A stretch of DNA of 64,000 nucleotides. Origin: an uncultured Prevotellaceae bacterium. Lineage in GTDB: Bacteria; Bacteroidota; Bacteroidia; Bacteroidales; Bacteroidaceae. The notes beneath the pieces were generated by a model that made no database searches, was not told the DNA's origin, and was given only the letters and a program-made list of their open reading frames with translations. Positions 52,462 through 61,798 of this stretch are shown one piece after another. The stretch lies in NCBI GenBank assembly GCA_947168045.1, contig CAMVKN010000001.1:124001-188000 (forward strand). Direction: 5' to 3'. The first letter of the stretch is position 1, and every line of letters starts with the position of its first letter. The position numbers and the translations under genes were made by a program.

Positions 52462-53259
52462 CTACCAGTCGTCATCCCAGTTGGTGTCATCGCTGTCCCA
52501 GCTATCGTCATCGTCCCAGGTGTCATCATCGTATGAGTCATCGTCATCGCTTGAGCCATCGTCATACCACTCGGTGTCTTCAAAGCGAAGGCCATCGAAG
52601 TCGTTCAGCTGGTACTGCTCGGCATTGTCACTGTTGATAATCTCGTCAAGCGAGGCCGCAATCGCCCACACCTTCTCCAAGGTGTTGTAGCTGTACCACG
52701 ACGAGCCCTGATGATAATACTGCTGCCCATTGTATTGATAGTAGCCATTGGGCACGCTATTGTTGGGCATAAAGTAGGCTATGATGGCTATGACGATGCC
52801 GACAATGAGACATCCCCCCCTCTCCTGTTTGTTAAAGATTCCGAAGAGGGACCCACTGCTGTGGTTCTTCGACAGATTGGCGTTGGCAGAGCTATTGCCT
52901 GCCGACCGTCTGCCGCCGCCCCTCGGTCTGTTGCCTTTCCGCTTGGCTATCTCTTCACGAAGCTTGGCCAGAATCTCGCTGACGGCAAAACCCTCGTTGG
53001 GTCCCTGGTAGCGTATGGCGCGCTCGCCGTTAGCCTTGTTCTTGTAGACCACACACTCACCCTGCTCGTTCTTGTAGATGCCGAAGGCCTTCGGCTCGGT
53101 GATGTTCTTGCCGATGAAGAAACGCGTCACCTCCTCAGGCGGCAGGTTGTGGTCAGCATACCATTGCTGCAGCTCACCGATGGTCTCTGGCTGGCGTCCC
53201 TTCCTGGACTCGGCCGGCTGGTTGTCTGGCTGCGGGGTCAACTGCTGGTCGTCGTTCAT
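52462..53259 (-). CDS. Single-span membrane protein with an aspartate-rich tail
   Basis: The 265-residue product has a soluble N-terminal region (about 25-115) with ETIGELQQWYADHNLPPEEV and FFIGKNITEPKAFGIYKN, a conserved-looking Bacteroidales domain I cannot name with confidence. It is followed by a basic Gly/Arg/Ser linker, a membrane helix (about 148-164; GCLIVGIVIAIIAYF) and a C-terminal part ending in about 35 residues that are mostly Asp, Ser and Trp. The gene follows a small lipoprotein gene by 21 bases on the same strand. Function unknown; the acidic tail could bind cations or basic partners. Confidence 0.7.
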   Translation of the reverse strand: MNDDQQLTPQPDNQPAESRKGRQPETIGELQQWYADHNLPPEEVTRFFIGKNITEPKAFGIYKNEQGECVVYKNKANGERAIRYQGPNEGFAVSEILAKLREEIAKRKGNRPRGGGRRSAGNSSANANLSKNHSSGSLFGIFNKQERGGCLIVGIVIAIIAYFMPNNSVPNGYYQYNGQQYYHQGSSWYSYNTLEKVWAIAASLDEIINSDNAEQYQLNDFDGLRFEDTEWYDDGSSDDDDSYDDDTWDDDDSWDSDDTNWDDDW

Positions 53260-53280
53260 GAGTAATCGCTGAACAGTTAG

Positions 53281-53901
53281 TTAGTCGACGAATCCGGCAT
53301 TGGGGCAGGCAGAGAGGTCAAGTCCCGGCATGAGGACCGTCTCGCAGCTGATTTCCTTCAGCTCAGGGCAGCCGCTGAGGTCGACGGCACCAATGGGGGT
53401 ATCCAGCATATAGAGCATCTCCAGCTTCGGACATTGCGTCAAGTCAATGTTCGACACGTTGGTGTTGCTGAAGTTCAGTCTTAACAGATTCGGTTTGTCA
53501 CCCAGTTTGATGGATGTCAGGCTTGGTGAGTCGCAGCAGTAAATCTCAGTGAGGTTGGCGTTCTGGCTCACATCAATCGTCGCACCCATGTAGCCGTTGA
53601 CGTTCAGGAAGTTCAGGCCCGTCAGCTTGTCAATGCCCGTCAGGTCGCTGGCACCCCGCCCGCTTACGTCAAGTATCCATAGATTCTCAATCTCCTTGTC
53701 GGTCAGGATGCTGTCCATGCCGGCAGACCCCTCAAGCAGGTTTGCACGGATGACCGGGTCGGGGAAGTTCTTCTCATCGATGGCCAGGCCCACGGCCGGC
53801 TTTTCCTTCTCGGTGTCAACGGCCTTCTCCGTCTTGCCACCCTTGCAGGCCGTGATGCTCACCATGAGCACCAGAACCCAGAATAATGATTTCTTCATCA
53901 T
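53281..53901 (-). CDS. Leucine-rich-repeat lipoprotein
   Basis: The 206-residue product has a lipobox (VSITAC, Cys19), a Lys/Glu-rich spacer and short leucine-rich repeats from about residue 40, with NLWILDVSGRG, LTEIYCCDSPSLTSIKLG and CPKLEMLYMLDTPI. Such proteins sit on the envelope and bind partners. ATG 53901 is used; a second ATG follows directly. It is the first gene of a pair with the acidic-tailed membrane protein and has a promoter box on the minus strand 37 bases upstream. Confidence 0.8.
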   Translation of the reverse strand: MMKKSLFWVLVLMVSITACKGGKTEKAVDTEKEKPAVGLAIDEKNFPDPVIRANLLEGSAGMDSILTDKEIENLWILDVSGRGASDLTGIDKLTGLNFLNVNGYMGATIDVSQNANLTEIYCCDSPSLTSIKLGDKPNLLRLNFSNTNVSNIDLTQCPKLEMLYMLDTPIGAVDLSGCPELKEISCETVLMPGLDLSACPNAGFVD

Positions 53902-53937
53902 AATAATTAAAGTATTGATTGGTCATTCTTGTGGGTG

Positions 53938-53945
53938 CAAAGGTA
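53938..53945 (-). promoter_or_regulatory. -7 box of the LRR lipoprotein gene
   Basis: TACCTTTG on the minus strand. The -33 element is not clear. Confidence 0.5.
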
Positions 53946-54019
53946 GCAAAAAAAACATATTTCGTGATGTTTTTCATAAAAAAAAAGCATAAAGAGCCCA
54001 TTTATCAGAATATTATTTG

Positions 54020-54027
54020 TACTTTTG
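54020..54027 (+). promoter_or_regulatory. -7 box of the nucleotidyltransferase gene
   Basis: TACTTTTG 44 bases before ATG 54072, divergent from the LRR lipoprotein promoter. Confidence 0.5.
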
Positions 54028-54071
54028 CAGGGTAAAGTTACACATTACTTTAATAATAAACAAAACAAACT

Positions 54072-54989
54072 ATGAAACCTACATTATTCTTGCTTGCTGC
54101 TGGCATGGGTAGCCGCTACGGCGGACTGAAGCAGCTCGACGGTCTGGGCCCCAACGGCGAGACCATCATGGACTATAGTATCTACGATGCCATACAGGCT
54201 GGATTCGGAAAAATCGTATGGGTCATCCGCAAGGACTTCGAGGAGCAGTTCCGTACCCAGATTCTGTCGAAATATGAGGGCCAGGTGCCCTGCGAACTCT
54301 GCTTCCAGGCGCTCGACGCACTGCCCGAGGGCTTCACGGTGCCTGAGGGCCGTGTCAAGCCATGGGGCACGAACCACGCCGTACTGATGGGCAAGGACGT
54401 CATCAAGGAGCCCTTCTGCGTCATCAACTGCGACGACTTCTACGGCCGCGATGCCTTCATGCAGATTGGCAAGTTCCTCGCTGGCCTGAAGGAAGGCTCG
54501 AAGAACGAGTATGCCATGGTGGGCTTCCGCTGCTGCAACACCCTGAGTGAGAACGGCTCGGTGGCTCGCGGTGTCTGCGCCTACAATGACAAGCGCCATC
54601 TGACCGACGTCGTGGAGCGCACGGAGATTATGCGCATCCCCGACAAGGGCAACGCCATCTGCTATAAGGACGGCGACGAGTGGTTCCCATTAGAGGAGAA
54701 CGTGCCTGTCAGCATGAACATGTGGGGCTTCACACCCGACTACTTCGAGTACAGCGAGGCTTACTTCAAGGAGTTCCTCAGCGACCCGAAGAACATGCAG
54801 AACCTGAAGGCTGAGTTCTTCATCCCCCTGATGGTGAACAAGCTCATCACTGAGGGCACCGCCACCTGCGAGGTGCTCGACACCACCAGCAAGTGGTTTG
54901 GCGTGACCTACGCCGCCGACCGCCAGGCTACCGTCGACCGCATCAAGAAGCTCGTCGACGAGGGTGTCTATCCCAACAAGCTGTTCTAA
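54072..54989 (+). CDS. Sugar-phosphate nucleotidyltransferase-like protein
   Basis: The 305-residue cytoplasmic protein belongs to the NTP-transferase superfamily that joins NTP and sugar-1-phosphate. The N-terminal signature LAAGMGSRYGGLKQL holds the nucleotide-binding Gly-rich loop with Arg and Lys, and VINCDDFYGRDAF carries the metal-binding Asp. The family usually has about 290-300 residues. It is monocistronic, flanked by repeats downstream. The particular sugar cannot be assigned from sequence; MobA-like or thymidylyltransferase-like activity are both possible. Confidence 0.85.
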   Translation: MKPTLFLLAAGMGSRYGGLKQLDGLGPNGETIMDYSIYDAIQAGFGKIVWVIRKDFEEQFRTQILSKYEGQVPCELCFQALDALPEGFTVPEGRVKPWGTNHAVLMGKDVIKEPFCVINCDDFYGRDAFMQIGKFLAGLKEGSKNEYAMVGFRCCNTLSENGSVARGVCAYNDKRHLTDVVERTEIMRIPDKGNAICYKDGDEWFPLEENVPVSMNMWGFTPDYFEYSEAYFKEFLSDPKNMQNLKAEFFIPLMVNKLITEGTATCEVLDTTSKWFGVTYAADRQATVDRIKKLVDEGVYPNKLF

Positions 54990-55023
54990 AAAAAGCCTCA
55001 CCCCCAGCAGACCCACCCCCTGC

Positions 55024-55138
55024 AGACCCACCCCCTGCCCCTCCCTTGTAGGGAGGGGAGTGTTTAGTTCTTCCCTTGATATTTCATCCTACAAAACTAT
55101 CTACTCCCCTCCCTAAAGGGAGGGGCAGGGGGTGGGTT
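55024..55138. repeat. Family C inverted pair, intergenic (REPIN-like)
   Basis: Left arm 55024-55061 (AGACCCACCCCCTGCCCCTC and onward to GGGAGGGGAGT) and right arm 55103-55138 are near-perfect reverse complements separated by 41 bases, and each arm contains its own small palindrome. Located between the nucleotidyltransferase and DHH genes. A partial extra copy precedes the left arm. Confidence 0.9.
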
Positions 55139-55179
55139 AGTGGGGGGCTGCTGGGTCTAGACCATCAGTAAATAATTCG

Positions 55180-55187
55180 TACGTTTG
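55180..55187 (+). promoter_or_regulatory. -7 box of the DHH phosphoesterase gene
   Basis: TACGTTTG ends ten bases before ATG 55197, so the leader would be only a few bases. It lies just after the intergenic repeat pair. Confidence 0.5.
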
Positions 55188-55196
55188 CAGCCAACT

Positions 55197-56237
55197 ATGC
55201 TGAAAGACTTGATAACCAGTGAGGAGCTGGACCAGCTCAAGGAGCTGATATGTGAGAGTGACACCATCGTACTGACCTGTCACCAGAATGCCGACGGCGA
55301 TGCGTTAGGCTCGTGCTTAGCATGGGCCGAGGTGCTGCATGCTGTCTACGGCAAAGAGCCACAGGTGTTTGTGCCAGACCTGTATCCTGACTTCCTGCAT
55401 TGGCTGCCTAACAGCGACAAAATCATCCGCTACGACAAGCACCGCGAGGGGTGCGACTTCGTGCTGGCACACGCCGACCTGGTGTTCTGTCTCGATTTCA
55501 ACGATGCCAAGCGCACCGCCGACATGGAAAGTGCACTTTGCAGTTCTCCTGCAAAGAAGGTGCTCATCGACCACCACCTGGACCCGACGGTGGACACCGA
55601 GCTGACCATCTCACGCCCCGAGGCATCGTCCACCTGTGAGCTGGTGTTCCGTCTGGTGTGGCAGCTGGGTTGCTTCGAGCAGTTAGGCAAGCATTTTGCT
55701 GTGCCCGTCTATTGTGGCATGATGACCGACACGGGCGGCTTCACCTACAACAGCAGCGACCCAGACATCTTCTTCATCATCTCGCAGCTGCTTACCAAGC
55801 ACATCAACAAGGACAAGATTTACCGCAATGTCTACCACAACTTCTCTGAGAACAGGCTCCGTCTGATGGGCTTCGTCATGTACGAGCGGCTGGTGGTTGA
55901 CCAGCAGCACCATGCCAGCTACTTCACCATCACGCGACAGGACATGAAGCGTTTCCAGTTTGTCAAGGGCGATGCCGAAGGGCTGGTGAACATGCCACTG
56001 CAGATGAAGGGCCACAAGCTGTCCATCAGCCTGCGTGAGGATAGCGAGAAGGACAACCTGATATGGGTGAGCCTACGCAGCGTCGACCAGTTCCCCTGCA
56101 ACCAGATGGCGGCGCAGTTCTTCAACGGCGGCGGCCATCTGAACGCTGCCGGCGGACGCCTCTTCTGCTCGCTCGACGAAGCCGTGGCCATCACGCGCAA
56201 AGCCATCGATTCCTTCGCCGCCGAAGGAAATCTGTGA
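55197..56237 (+). CDS. DHH/DHHA1-family phosphoesterase (NrnA-like nanoRNase/pAp phosphatase)
   Basis: Members degrade very short RNAs and dephosphorylate 3'-phosphoadenosine-5'-phosphate. The 346-residue protein has HQNADGDALGSCLA (motif I), DFNDAKR (motif II), the namesake LIDHHLDP (motif III), then GMMTDTGGFTYNSS and a DHHA1 domain with NGGGHLNAAGG near the C-terminus. I start at ATG 55197 (MLKDLITSEELDQ), since the track's 55185 lies in the promoter box. The upstream box is very near, suggesting an almost leaderless message. Confidence 0.93.
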   Translation: MLKDLITSEELDQLKELICESDTIVLTCHQNADGDALGSCLAWAEVLHAVYGKEPQVFVPDLYPDFLHWLPNSDKIIRYDKHREGCDFVLAHADLVFCLDFNDAKRTADMESALCSSPAKKVLIDHHLDPTVDTELTISRPEASSTCELVFRLVWQLGCFEQLGKHFAVPVYCGMMTDTGGFTYNSSDPDIFFIISQLLTKHINKDKIYRNVYHNFSENRLRLMGFVMYERLVVDQQHHASYFTITRQDMKRFQFVKGDAEGLVNMPLQMKGHKLSISLREDSEKDNLIWVSLRSVDQFPCNQMAAQFFNGGGHLNAAGGRLFCSLDEAVAITRKAIDSFAAEGNL

Positions 56238-56252
56238 AATCTGTGAGAGAAA
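56228..56252. repeat. Family F repeat copy
   Basis: AATCTGTGAAATCTGTGAGA overlaps the stop of the DHH gene, so the last residues GNL come from it. Confidence 0.65.
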
Positions 56253-56273
56253 AGTTAGCTAAAGTCTGTAGCC

Positions 56274-58976
56274 CTATTTGCCGCAGACAATCTTCTTGAT
56301 GTCATTGAGCTTGTTGAGCGCCTCGACCGGGGTGAGGTTGTTCACATCAAGCCCCATGATTTCATCGCGTACCTGAATGAGCACGGGGTCGTCGAGCTGG
56401 AAGAAGCTCAGCTGCATGCCCTCACGGCTGTCGGTAATCTCGCTGATGGGGCGTCCGGCCTTGCCCACCTGTGCGTTCTCCGACTCTAACTGCTTCAGGA
56501 TGATGTTGGCGCGCTTGACGATGCTGCGCGGCATGCCTGCTATCTCGGCCACATGGATGCCGAAGGAGTGCTCGCTGCCGCCGCGCTCCAGCTTGCGCAG
56601 GAAGATTACCCTGCCCTCCACCTCCTTCACGCTGACATTATAGTTCTTGATGCGTGAGAAGTTCTTCTCCATCTCGTTCAGCTCATGGTAGTGGGTGGCA
56701 AAGAGCGTGCGCGCACGAGCACGGGGCGTCTCGTGCAGATATTCCACGATGGCCCAGGCGATGGAGATGCCGTCGTAGGTCGACGTGCCGCGCCCCAGCT
56801 CGTCAAAGAGTACGAGCGAGCGTGGCGTGGCGTTATTCAAGATGTTGGAGGCCTCAGTCATCTCCACCATGAATGTAGACTCGCCCAGCGAGATGTTGTC
56901 GCTGGCCCCCACGCGGGTGAAAATCTTGTCAACCATGCCGATGCGTGCCGAATCCGCCGGCACGAAGCAGCCCACCTGTGCCATGAGCACGATGAGGGCC
57001 GTCTGGCGCAACAGCGCCGACTTACCCGCCATGTTCGGTCCGGTGATGATGATAATCTGCTGGCGCTCCTGGTCAAGGAGCACATCGTTGGGTACATACT
57101 GCTCGCCAATGGGCAGCTCGGTCTCGATGACGGGGTGACGCCCTTGATGGATGTCAATAACATCGGTTTCATCGATGATGGGACGTATATAGCGGTGCTC
57201 TTCAGCCGTCTTGGCAAACGACAGCAGACAGTCGAGACGGGCCAGCAACATGGCGTTGACCTGCAGCTGGGGCATGAACTCCTGCACGGCCATGACAAGG
57301 TCGTTGAACAGCTGCGCCTCCAGCGTCAGTATCTTGTCCTCGGCACCCAGAATCTTCTCCTCATACTCCTTCAGCTCCTGCGTGATGTATCGCTCGGCCT
57401 GGGCCAGGGTCTGCTTGCGCACCCATTCAGCCGGCACCTTGTCCTTGTAGGTGTTGCGCACCTCTAAGTAGTAGCCGAACACGTTGTTGTAGCCAATCTT
57501 CAGCGACTGTATGCCTGTCAACTCAGCCTCGCGGTTCTGTATCTGTAGCAGATAGTCCTTGCCACTATAGGCAATGTGCCGCAACTCATCCAGCTCCGGA
57601 CTGACACCGTTCTGTATGACGCCGCCCTTCTGCACCAGCTGCGGCGGGTCAAGGGTGAGCTCGCGCGCGATGCGGTCGTGGAGGCTCTCGCAGACGGAGA
57701 GGCGCTCGGCGATGGTTTGGAGAATCGGGGGCCAATGGGAGGACTGGGGCGACTGGGAGGGCTGAGAAGGCTGAGAAGGCTGGGACGACTGGGAGGGCTG
57801 GGAATCGATGAAATCGGTGTTAAGGGCCATTCCTTCCTTGATGGCGGCCACGGCCTCAAGGGCCACCTTCAGCTGCAGCATCTCGCGCGGTGAGATGCGC
57901 CCCACGCTGGCCTTGGCGATGATGCGTTCCAGGTCACCCACCCGCTGCAGCTGCTCGTCGACGAGAGAACGGAAGTCGGGGTCGCGGAAGAATGTGTCCA
58001 CCACGTCCAAGCGCTCGTTGATGGCCTTCTCGTCTTTCAGCGGGAACACCAGCCAGCGACGCAGCAGACGGCCGCCCATGGGCGACACGGTACGGTCGAT
58101 GACGTCGAGCAACGAGTGACCGTCCTCCTGCATGGGCTGCACCAGCTCCAAGGAGCGAATGGTGAACTTGTCCAGCCGGACATATTTCTCCTCTTCTATA
58201 CGGGTGATGTGGGTGATGTGCGACAGCCGGGTGTGCTGCGTCTGCTCCAGATATTGCAGGATGGCGCCGGCAGCGGTAGTGCCGTTCTTCAGGTGCTCCA
58301 CGCCGAAGCCCTTCAGGCTCTTCACGCCGAAGTGCTTCAACAGCTTCTGGTGGGCGGTCTGCTCTGAAAACGCCCAGTCGTCCATCTCGAAGGTGAAGAA
58401 CTTGCTGCCGAAGTAACGCTCGAAGTCCTTCTTCCTACCCCGTTCAAAGAGCACCTCCTTAGGCTGGAAGTTCGCCAGCATCTTCTCCACATAATCATAG
58501 GTACCCTCGCCGGTGAGGAACTCGCCCGTGGAGATGTCGAGGAAGCTGACGCCGCAGGCAGACTTGCCGAAGTGTACGGCCGCCAGGAAGTTGTTCTCCT
58601 TGTAGTTCAGCACATTGTCGCTCAGCGCCACGCCCGGCGTCACCAGCTCAGTGATGCCGCGCTTCACCAGTTTCTTGGTCAGCTTCGGGTCCTCCAGCTG
58701 GTCACAGATGGCTACGCGCTTGCCGGCACGGATGAGCTTGGGCAGGTATGTGTCCAGGGCATGATGCGGAAAACCGGCCATTTCATCGCCTTTGTTGTAT
58801 CCGTTGTTGCGTTTGGTCAGGGTGATGCCCAGGATGCGCGAAGCCACCACGGCATCGTCGCAGTAGGTCTCATAGAAGTCGCCGCAGCGGAACAGCAGCA
58901 CTGCATCAGGATGCTTCGCCTTCAGGTCGAAGAACTGCTTCATCATCGGGGTCATCTCACCGTCTTTCTTGGCCAT
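56274..58976 (-). CDS. mutS: DNA mismatch repair protein MutS
   Basis: MutS recognises mismatches and starts repair with ATP. The 900-residue protein has the N-terminal mismatch-contact motif with Phe and Glu ([12 protein letters not shown]), connector and lever domains, and the ATPase with [13 protein letters not shown] (Walker A), [12 protein letters not shown] (Walker B) and ATHYHEL. I start at ATG 58976 ([19 protein letters not shown]). An in-frame insertion of Ser-Gln-Pro repeats ([14 protein letters not shown]) in the core domain (57734-57802) comes from family A repeats. The insertion lies in a loop outside the ATPase, so function may be kept. Confidence 0.96.
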   Translation of the reverse strand: MAKKDGEMTPMMKQFFDLKAKHPDAVLLFRCGDFYETYCDDAVVASRILGITLTKRNNGYNKGDEMAGFPHHALDTYLPKLIRAGKRVAICDQLEDPKLTKKLVKRGITELVTPGVALSDNVLNYKENNFLAAVHFGKSACGVSFLDISTGEFLTGEGTYDYVEKMLANFQPKEVLFERGRKKDFERYFGSKFFTFEMDDWAFSEQTAHQKLLKHFGVKSLKGFGVEHLKNGTTAAGAILQYLEQTQHTRLSHITHITRIEEEKYVRLDKFTIRSLELVQPMQEDGHSLLDVIDRTVSPMGGRLLRRWLVFPLKDEKAINERLDVVDTFFRDPDFRSLVDEQLQRVGDLERIIAKASVGRISPREMLQLKVALEAVAAIKEGMALNTDFIDSQPSQSSQPSQPSQPSQSPQSSHWPPILQTIAERLSVCESLHDRIARELTLDPPQLVQKGGVIQNGVSPELDELRHIAYSGKDYLLQIQNREAELTGIQSLKIGYNNVFGYYLEVRNTYKDKVPAEWVRKQTLAQAERYITQELKEYEEKILGAEDKILTLEAQLFNDLVMAVQEFMPQLQVNAMLLARLDCLLSFAKTAEEHRYIRPIIDETDVIDIHQGRHPVIETELPIGEQYVPNDVLLDQERQQIIIITGPNMAGKSALLRQTALIVLMAQVGCFVPADSARIGMVDKIFTRVGASDNISLGESTFMVEMTEASNILNNATPRSLVLFDELGRGTSTYDGISIAWAIVEYLHETPRARARTLFATHYHELNEMEKNFSRIKNYNVSVKEVEGRVIFLRKLERGGSEHSFGIHVAEIAGMPRSIVKRANIILKQLESENAQVGKAGRPISEITDSREGMQLSFFQLDDPVLIQVRDEIMGLDVNNLTPVEALNKLNDIKKIVCGK
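57734..57802. repeat. Family A 9-base repeat inside mutS
   Basis: On the minus strand, units of TCCCAGNCN encode [20 protein letters not shown]. The same peptide pattern occurs in the GH92 domain. Confidence 0.85.
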
Positions 58977-59079
58977 AGTCTCTTTTCTTGGGTTGCATTT
59001 TTCACGCTGCAAATTTAATCATTTTTCCGTAAACAGAAGAAAAAAGGAAGAGGAAAAGCGACGTTTGATATTTTTTTCG

Positions 59080-59087
59080 TAACTTTG
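59080..59087 (+). promoter_or_regulatory. -7 box of the GH94 gene
   Basis: TAACTTTG 72 bases before ATG 59160; upstream TTTG spacing is short (12), so the match is partial. Confidence 0.4.
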
Positions 59088-59159
59088 TGGCCTGTATTGC
59101 GAAAGCGGCAAATGCCGTCAGAAACGAGCGAAGGAATTAGCAACAAATACATAACTATT

Positions 59160-61769
59160 ATGGAAGAGCAAAAACGCTATGGTCACTTCGACGACCAACA
59201 CCGTGAGTATGTCATCACCGACCCCCAGACGCCCTGGCCCTGGATTAACTACCTTGGCAACGAGGATTTCTTCTCACTCATCAGCAACACCGCCGGTGGC
59301 TATTCTTTCTACAAGGATGCCAAGTTTCGCCGCATCACCCGCTATCGCTACAACAACGTTCCAATGGACAACGGCGGCAGATACTTCTACATTAAGGATG
59401 ATGAGGGGAAGGCGTGGAACCCGGGCTGGAAGCCTTGCAAGACGCCGCTCGACTTCTATGAGTGCCGTCATGGCATGGGCTATACCCGCATCACCGGACG
59501 CAAGGACGGCGTTGAGGCCAGCGTCCTGTTCTTCGTGCCGCTGAAGAAATGGGCCGAGGTGCAGCGGCTGACGCTCACCAACCAGTCGACGGAGGTGAAG
59601 CACCTGAAGCTGTTCTCCTTCGAAGAGTGGTGCCTATGGAACGCCGCCACCGACATGGAGAACTTCCAGCGCAACTTCTCTACCGGCGAGGTTGAAATAG
59701 AGGCCATCACTCCCGCCGCGTCAGCCGCCACCACTCCCGGTGCGTCAGCGCCGGAAACCACCATCTACCACAAGACCGAGTACCGCGAGCGCCGCAACCA
59801 CTACGCCTTCTACTATGTGAACAGCGAGGTGCAGGGCTACGACACCGACCGCGAGGCCTTCGTCGGCCTCTACAACGGCTTTGAGGCGCCACAGGCCGTC
59901 GTCGATGGCCGTCCCCGCAACAGCCATGCACACGGATGGAGCCCCATAGCCTCCCATTTCATCGAGGTAGAGCTGCAGCCCGGCGAGAAGAAAGACTTCG
60001 TGTTCCTGCTGGGTTATGTAGAAAACGAACAGGACAAGAAGTTCACGGCCCCGCAGGTCATCAACAAGGAGAAAGCGCATGCACTCATCGAGAGCCTGAA
60101 CACCTCAGCGAAGGTAGACGCCGCATTCATCGAGCTTGGCCAGTACTGGGACCAGCTCCTAAATATATATAATGTGACGACAGGCAACGACAAGCTCGAC
60201 CGCATGGTGAACATCTGGAACCAGTACCAGTGCATGGTGACGTTCAACTTCTCGCGCTCGGCCAGCTTCTTCGAGAGCGGCATCGGCCGTGGCATGGGCT
60301 TCCGCGACAGCAACCAGGACCTGGTGGGTTTTGTGCACCAGATTCCGAGCCGTGCCCGCCAGCGCATCATCGACATCGCCTCCACACAGTTCCCTGACGG
60401 TGGCTGCTACCACCAGTACCAGCCGCTGACCAAGCGGGGCAACAACGACATCGGTGGCGGTTTCAACGACGACCCCTGCTGGCTCATCTTCGGCACCGTA
60501 GCCTATCTGAAGGAGACGGGCGACTTCTCCATTCTCGATGAAATGGTACCTTTTGACAACCAGCCAGGCACAGAGGTGACGCTCTTTGAGCACCTCAAGG
60601 TCAGCCTCAACCATGTCATCAACAACCTCGGCCCGCACGGGCTGCCCCTCATCGGACGTGCCGACTGGAACGACTGTCTGAACCTGAACTGCTTCTCGTG
60701 GGACCCCAACGAGAGCTTCCAGACCACAGAGAACAAGAGCGAGGGCTCGAAGGCCGAGAGTCTGATGATAGCCGGCCTCTTCGTGGTCACTGCAAAGGAG
60801 TATGTAAAGCTGTGCAAATATTTGGCGCAGGCCTCCCCAAGCCCCTCCAAAGGAGGGGATGTTCAGTTACAAAAAAATCCTGAAACTTCAGCGGCATTAT
60901 CTAACCAGACACCCCCTCCTTCGGAGGGGCTTGGGAAGGCCTATAGCGCTGAAGCCGACCGCATGCAGAAGGCCATCGACGCCATGGTGGAAGCGGTGAA
61001 GAAACACGGCTGGGACGGCGAGTGGTACCTGCGTGCCTACGACTACTACGGGCGCAAGATTGGCTCGCACGAGAACGACGAGGCCAAGATTTTCATTGAG
61101 AGCCAGGGGTGGTGCTCCATGGCCGAGATTGGTGCCGACGAAGGCATGGTGGCCAAAAGCCTCGACGCAGTAAAGAAATACTTGGAGTGCGAGCATGGCA
61201 TCGTGCTCAACAACCCCGCTTTCACGCGCTATGTCTACGAATACGGTGAAATCAGCTCTTATCCCGAGGGCTACAAGGAGAATGCCGGCATCTTCTGCCA
61301 CAACAACCCCTGGGTCATCATCGGCGAGTGCATCGCCGGGCGGGGCAACGATGCCTGGGCCCACTACGCCAAGATACTGCCCAGCTATGTGGAGGAGAAA
61401 TGCCAGACGCTGCACAAGGTGGAGCCTTACGTGAACTGCCAGATGGTGGCCGGCAAGGATGCCGCCCGTCCCGGCGAGGGCAAGAACTCGTGGCTCACGG
61501 GCACGGCCGCCTGGATGTGGTACACCGTCTCAGAGTACATCCTCGGCATCAAACCCGACTATAACGGCCTTTTCATCGATCCTTGTCTGCCGGAGACGGC
61601 TGGCGACTACACCGTGCGCCGCCGCTTCCGTGATGCCTCCTACGACATCACCATCCACCCCAACGGTCAGCAGAAAGGCGTCAAGCAGATAGTGCTCGAC
61701 GGTTCTCCCGTCGAGGGCAACCTCGTGCCCTACGCCCCTGGCCACCACACCGTGGAAGTGACCATGTAA
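59160..61769 (+). CDS. GH94-family cellobiose/chitobiose phosphorylase-like enzyme
   Basis: GH94 enzymes cleave beta-linked disaccharides with phosphate, yielding a sugar-1-phosphate; cytoplasmic. The 869-residue protein shows the N-terminal [29 protein letters not shown] and the catalytic region [11 protein letters not shown] with the general-acid Asp. [23 protein letters not shown] and [17 protein letters not shown] also match cellobiose phosphorylases. I start at ATG 59160 ([10 protein letters not shown]). Two irregular insertions are present: [14 protein letters not shown] (near 185) and an in-frame family C pair (60829-60942) encoding SPSPSKGG ... [11 protein letters not shown]. The PEP/pyruvate-binding gene follows after 29 bases. 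Confidence 0.92.
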   Translation: MEEQKRYGHFDDQHREYVITDPQTPWPWINYLGNEDFFSLISNTAGGYSFYKDAKFRRITRYRYNNVPMDNGGRYFYIKDDEGKAWNPGWKPCKTPLDFYECRHGMGYTRITGRKDGVEASVLFFVPLKKWAEVQRLTLTNQSTEVKHLKLFSFEEWCLWNAATDMENFQRNFSTGEVEIEAITPAASAATTPGASAPETTIYHKTEYRERRNHYAFYYVNSEVQGYDTDREAFVGLYNGFEAPQAVVDGRPRNSHAHGWSPIASHFIEVELQPGEKKDFVFLLGYVENEQDKKFTAPQVINKEKAHALIESLNTSAKVDAAFIELGQYWDQLLNIYNVTTGNDKLDRMVNIWNQYQCMVTFNFSRSASFFESGIGRGMGFRDSNQDLVGFVHQIPSRARQRIIDIASTQFPDGGCYHQYQPLTKRGNNDIGGGFNDDPCWLIFGTVAYLKETGDFSILDEMVPFDNQPGTEVTLFEHLKVSLNHVINNLGPHGLPLIGRADWNDCLNLNCFSWDPNESFQTTENKSEGSKAESLMIAGLFVVTAKEYVKLCKYLAQASPSPSKGGDVQLQKNPETSAALSNQTPPPSEGLGKAYSAEADRMQKAIDAMVEAVKKHGWDGEWYLRAYDYYGRKIGSHENDEAKIFIESQGWCSMAEIGADEGMVAKSLDAVKKYLECEHGIVLNNPAFTRYVYEYGEISSYPEGYKENAGIFCHNNPWVIIGECIAGRGNDAWAHYAKILPSYVEEKCQTLHKVEPYVNCQMVAGKDAARPGEGKNSWLTGTAAWMWYTVSEYILGIKPDYNGLFIDPCLPETAGDYTVRRRFRDASYDITIHPNGQQKGVKQIVLDGSPVEGNLVPYAPGHHTVEVTM
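60829..60942. repeat. Family C inverted pair inside GH94 (REPIN-like)
   Basis: AGGCCTCCCCAAGCCCCTCC and onward (60829-60862) and its near-perfect reverse complement (60909-60942) lie around a 46-base spacer; each arm has an inner CCCCTCC/GGAGGGG palindrome. The whole 114 bases is 38 codons, so the frame is kept. Confidence 0.93.
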
Positions 61770-61798
61770 GGGGCCCACTTCACTAAACAACAGTTCAC

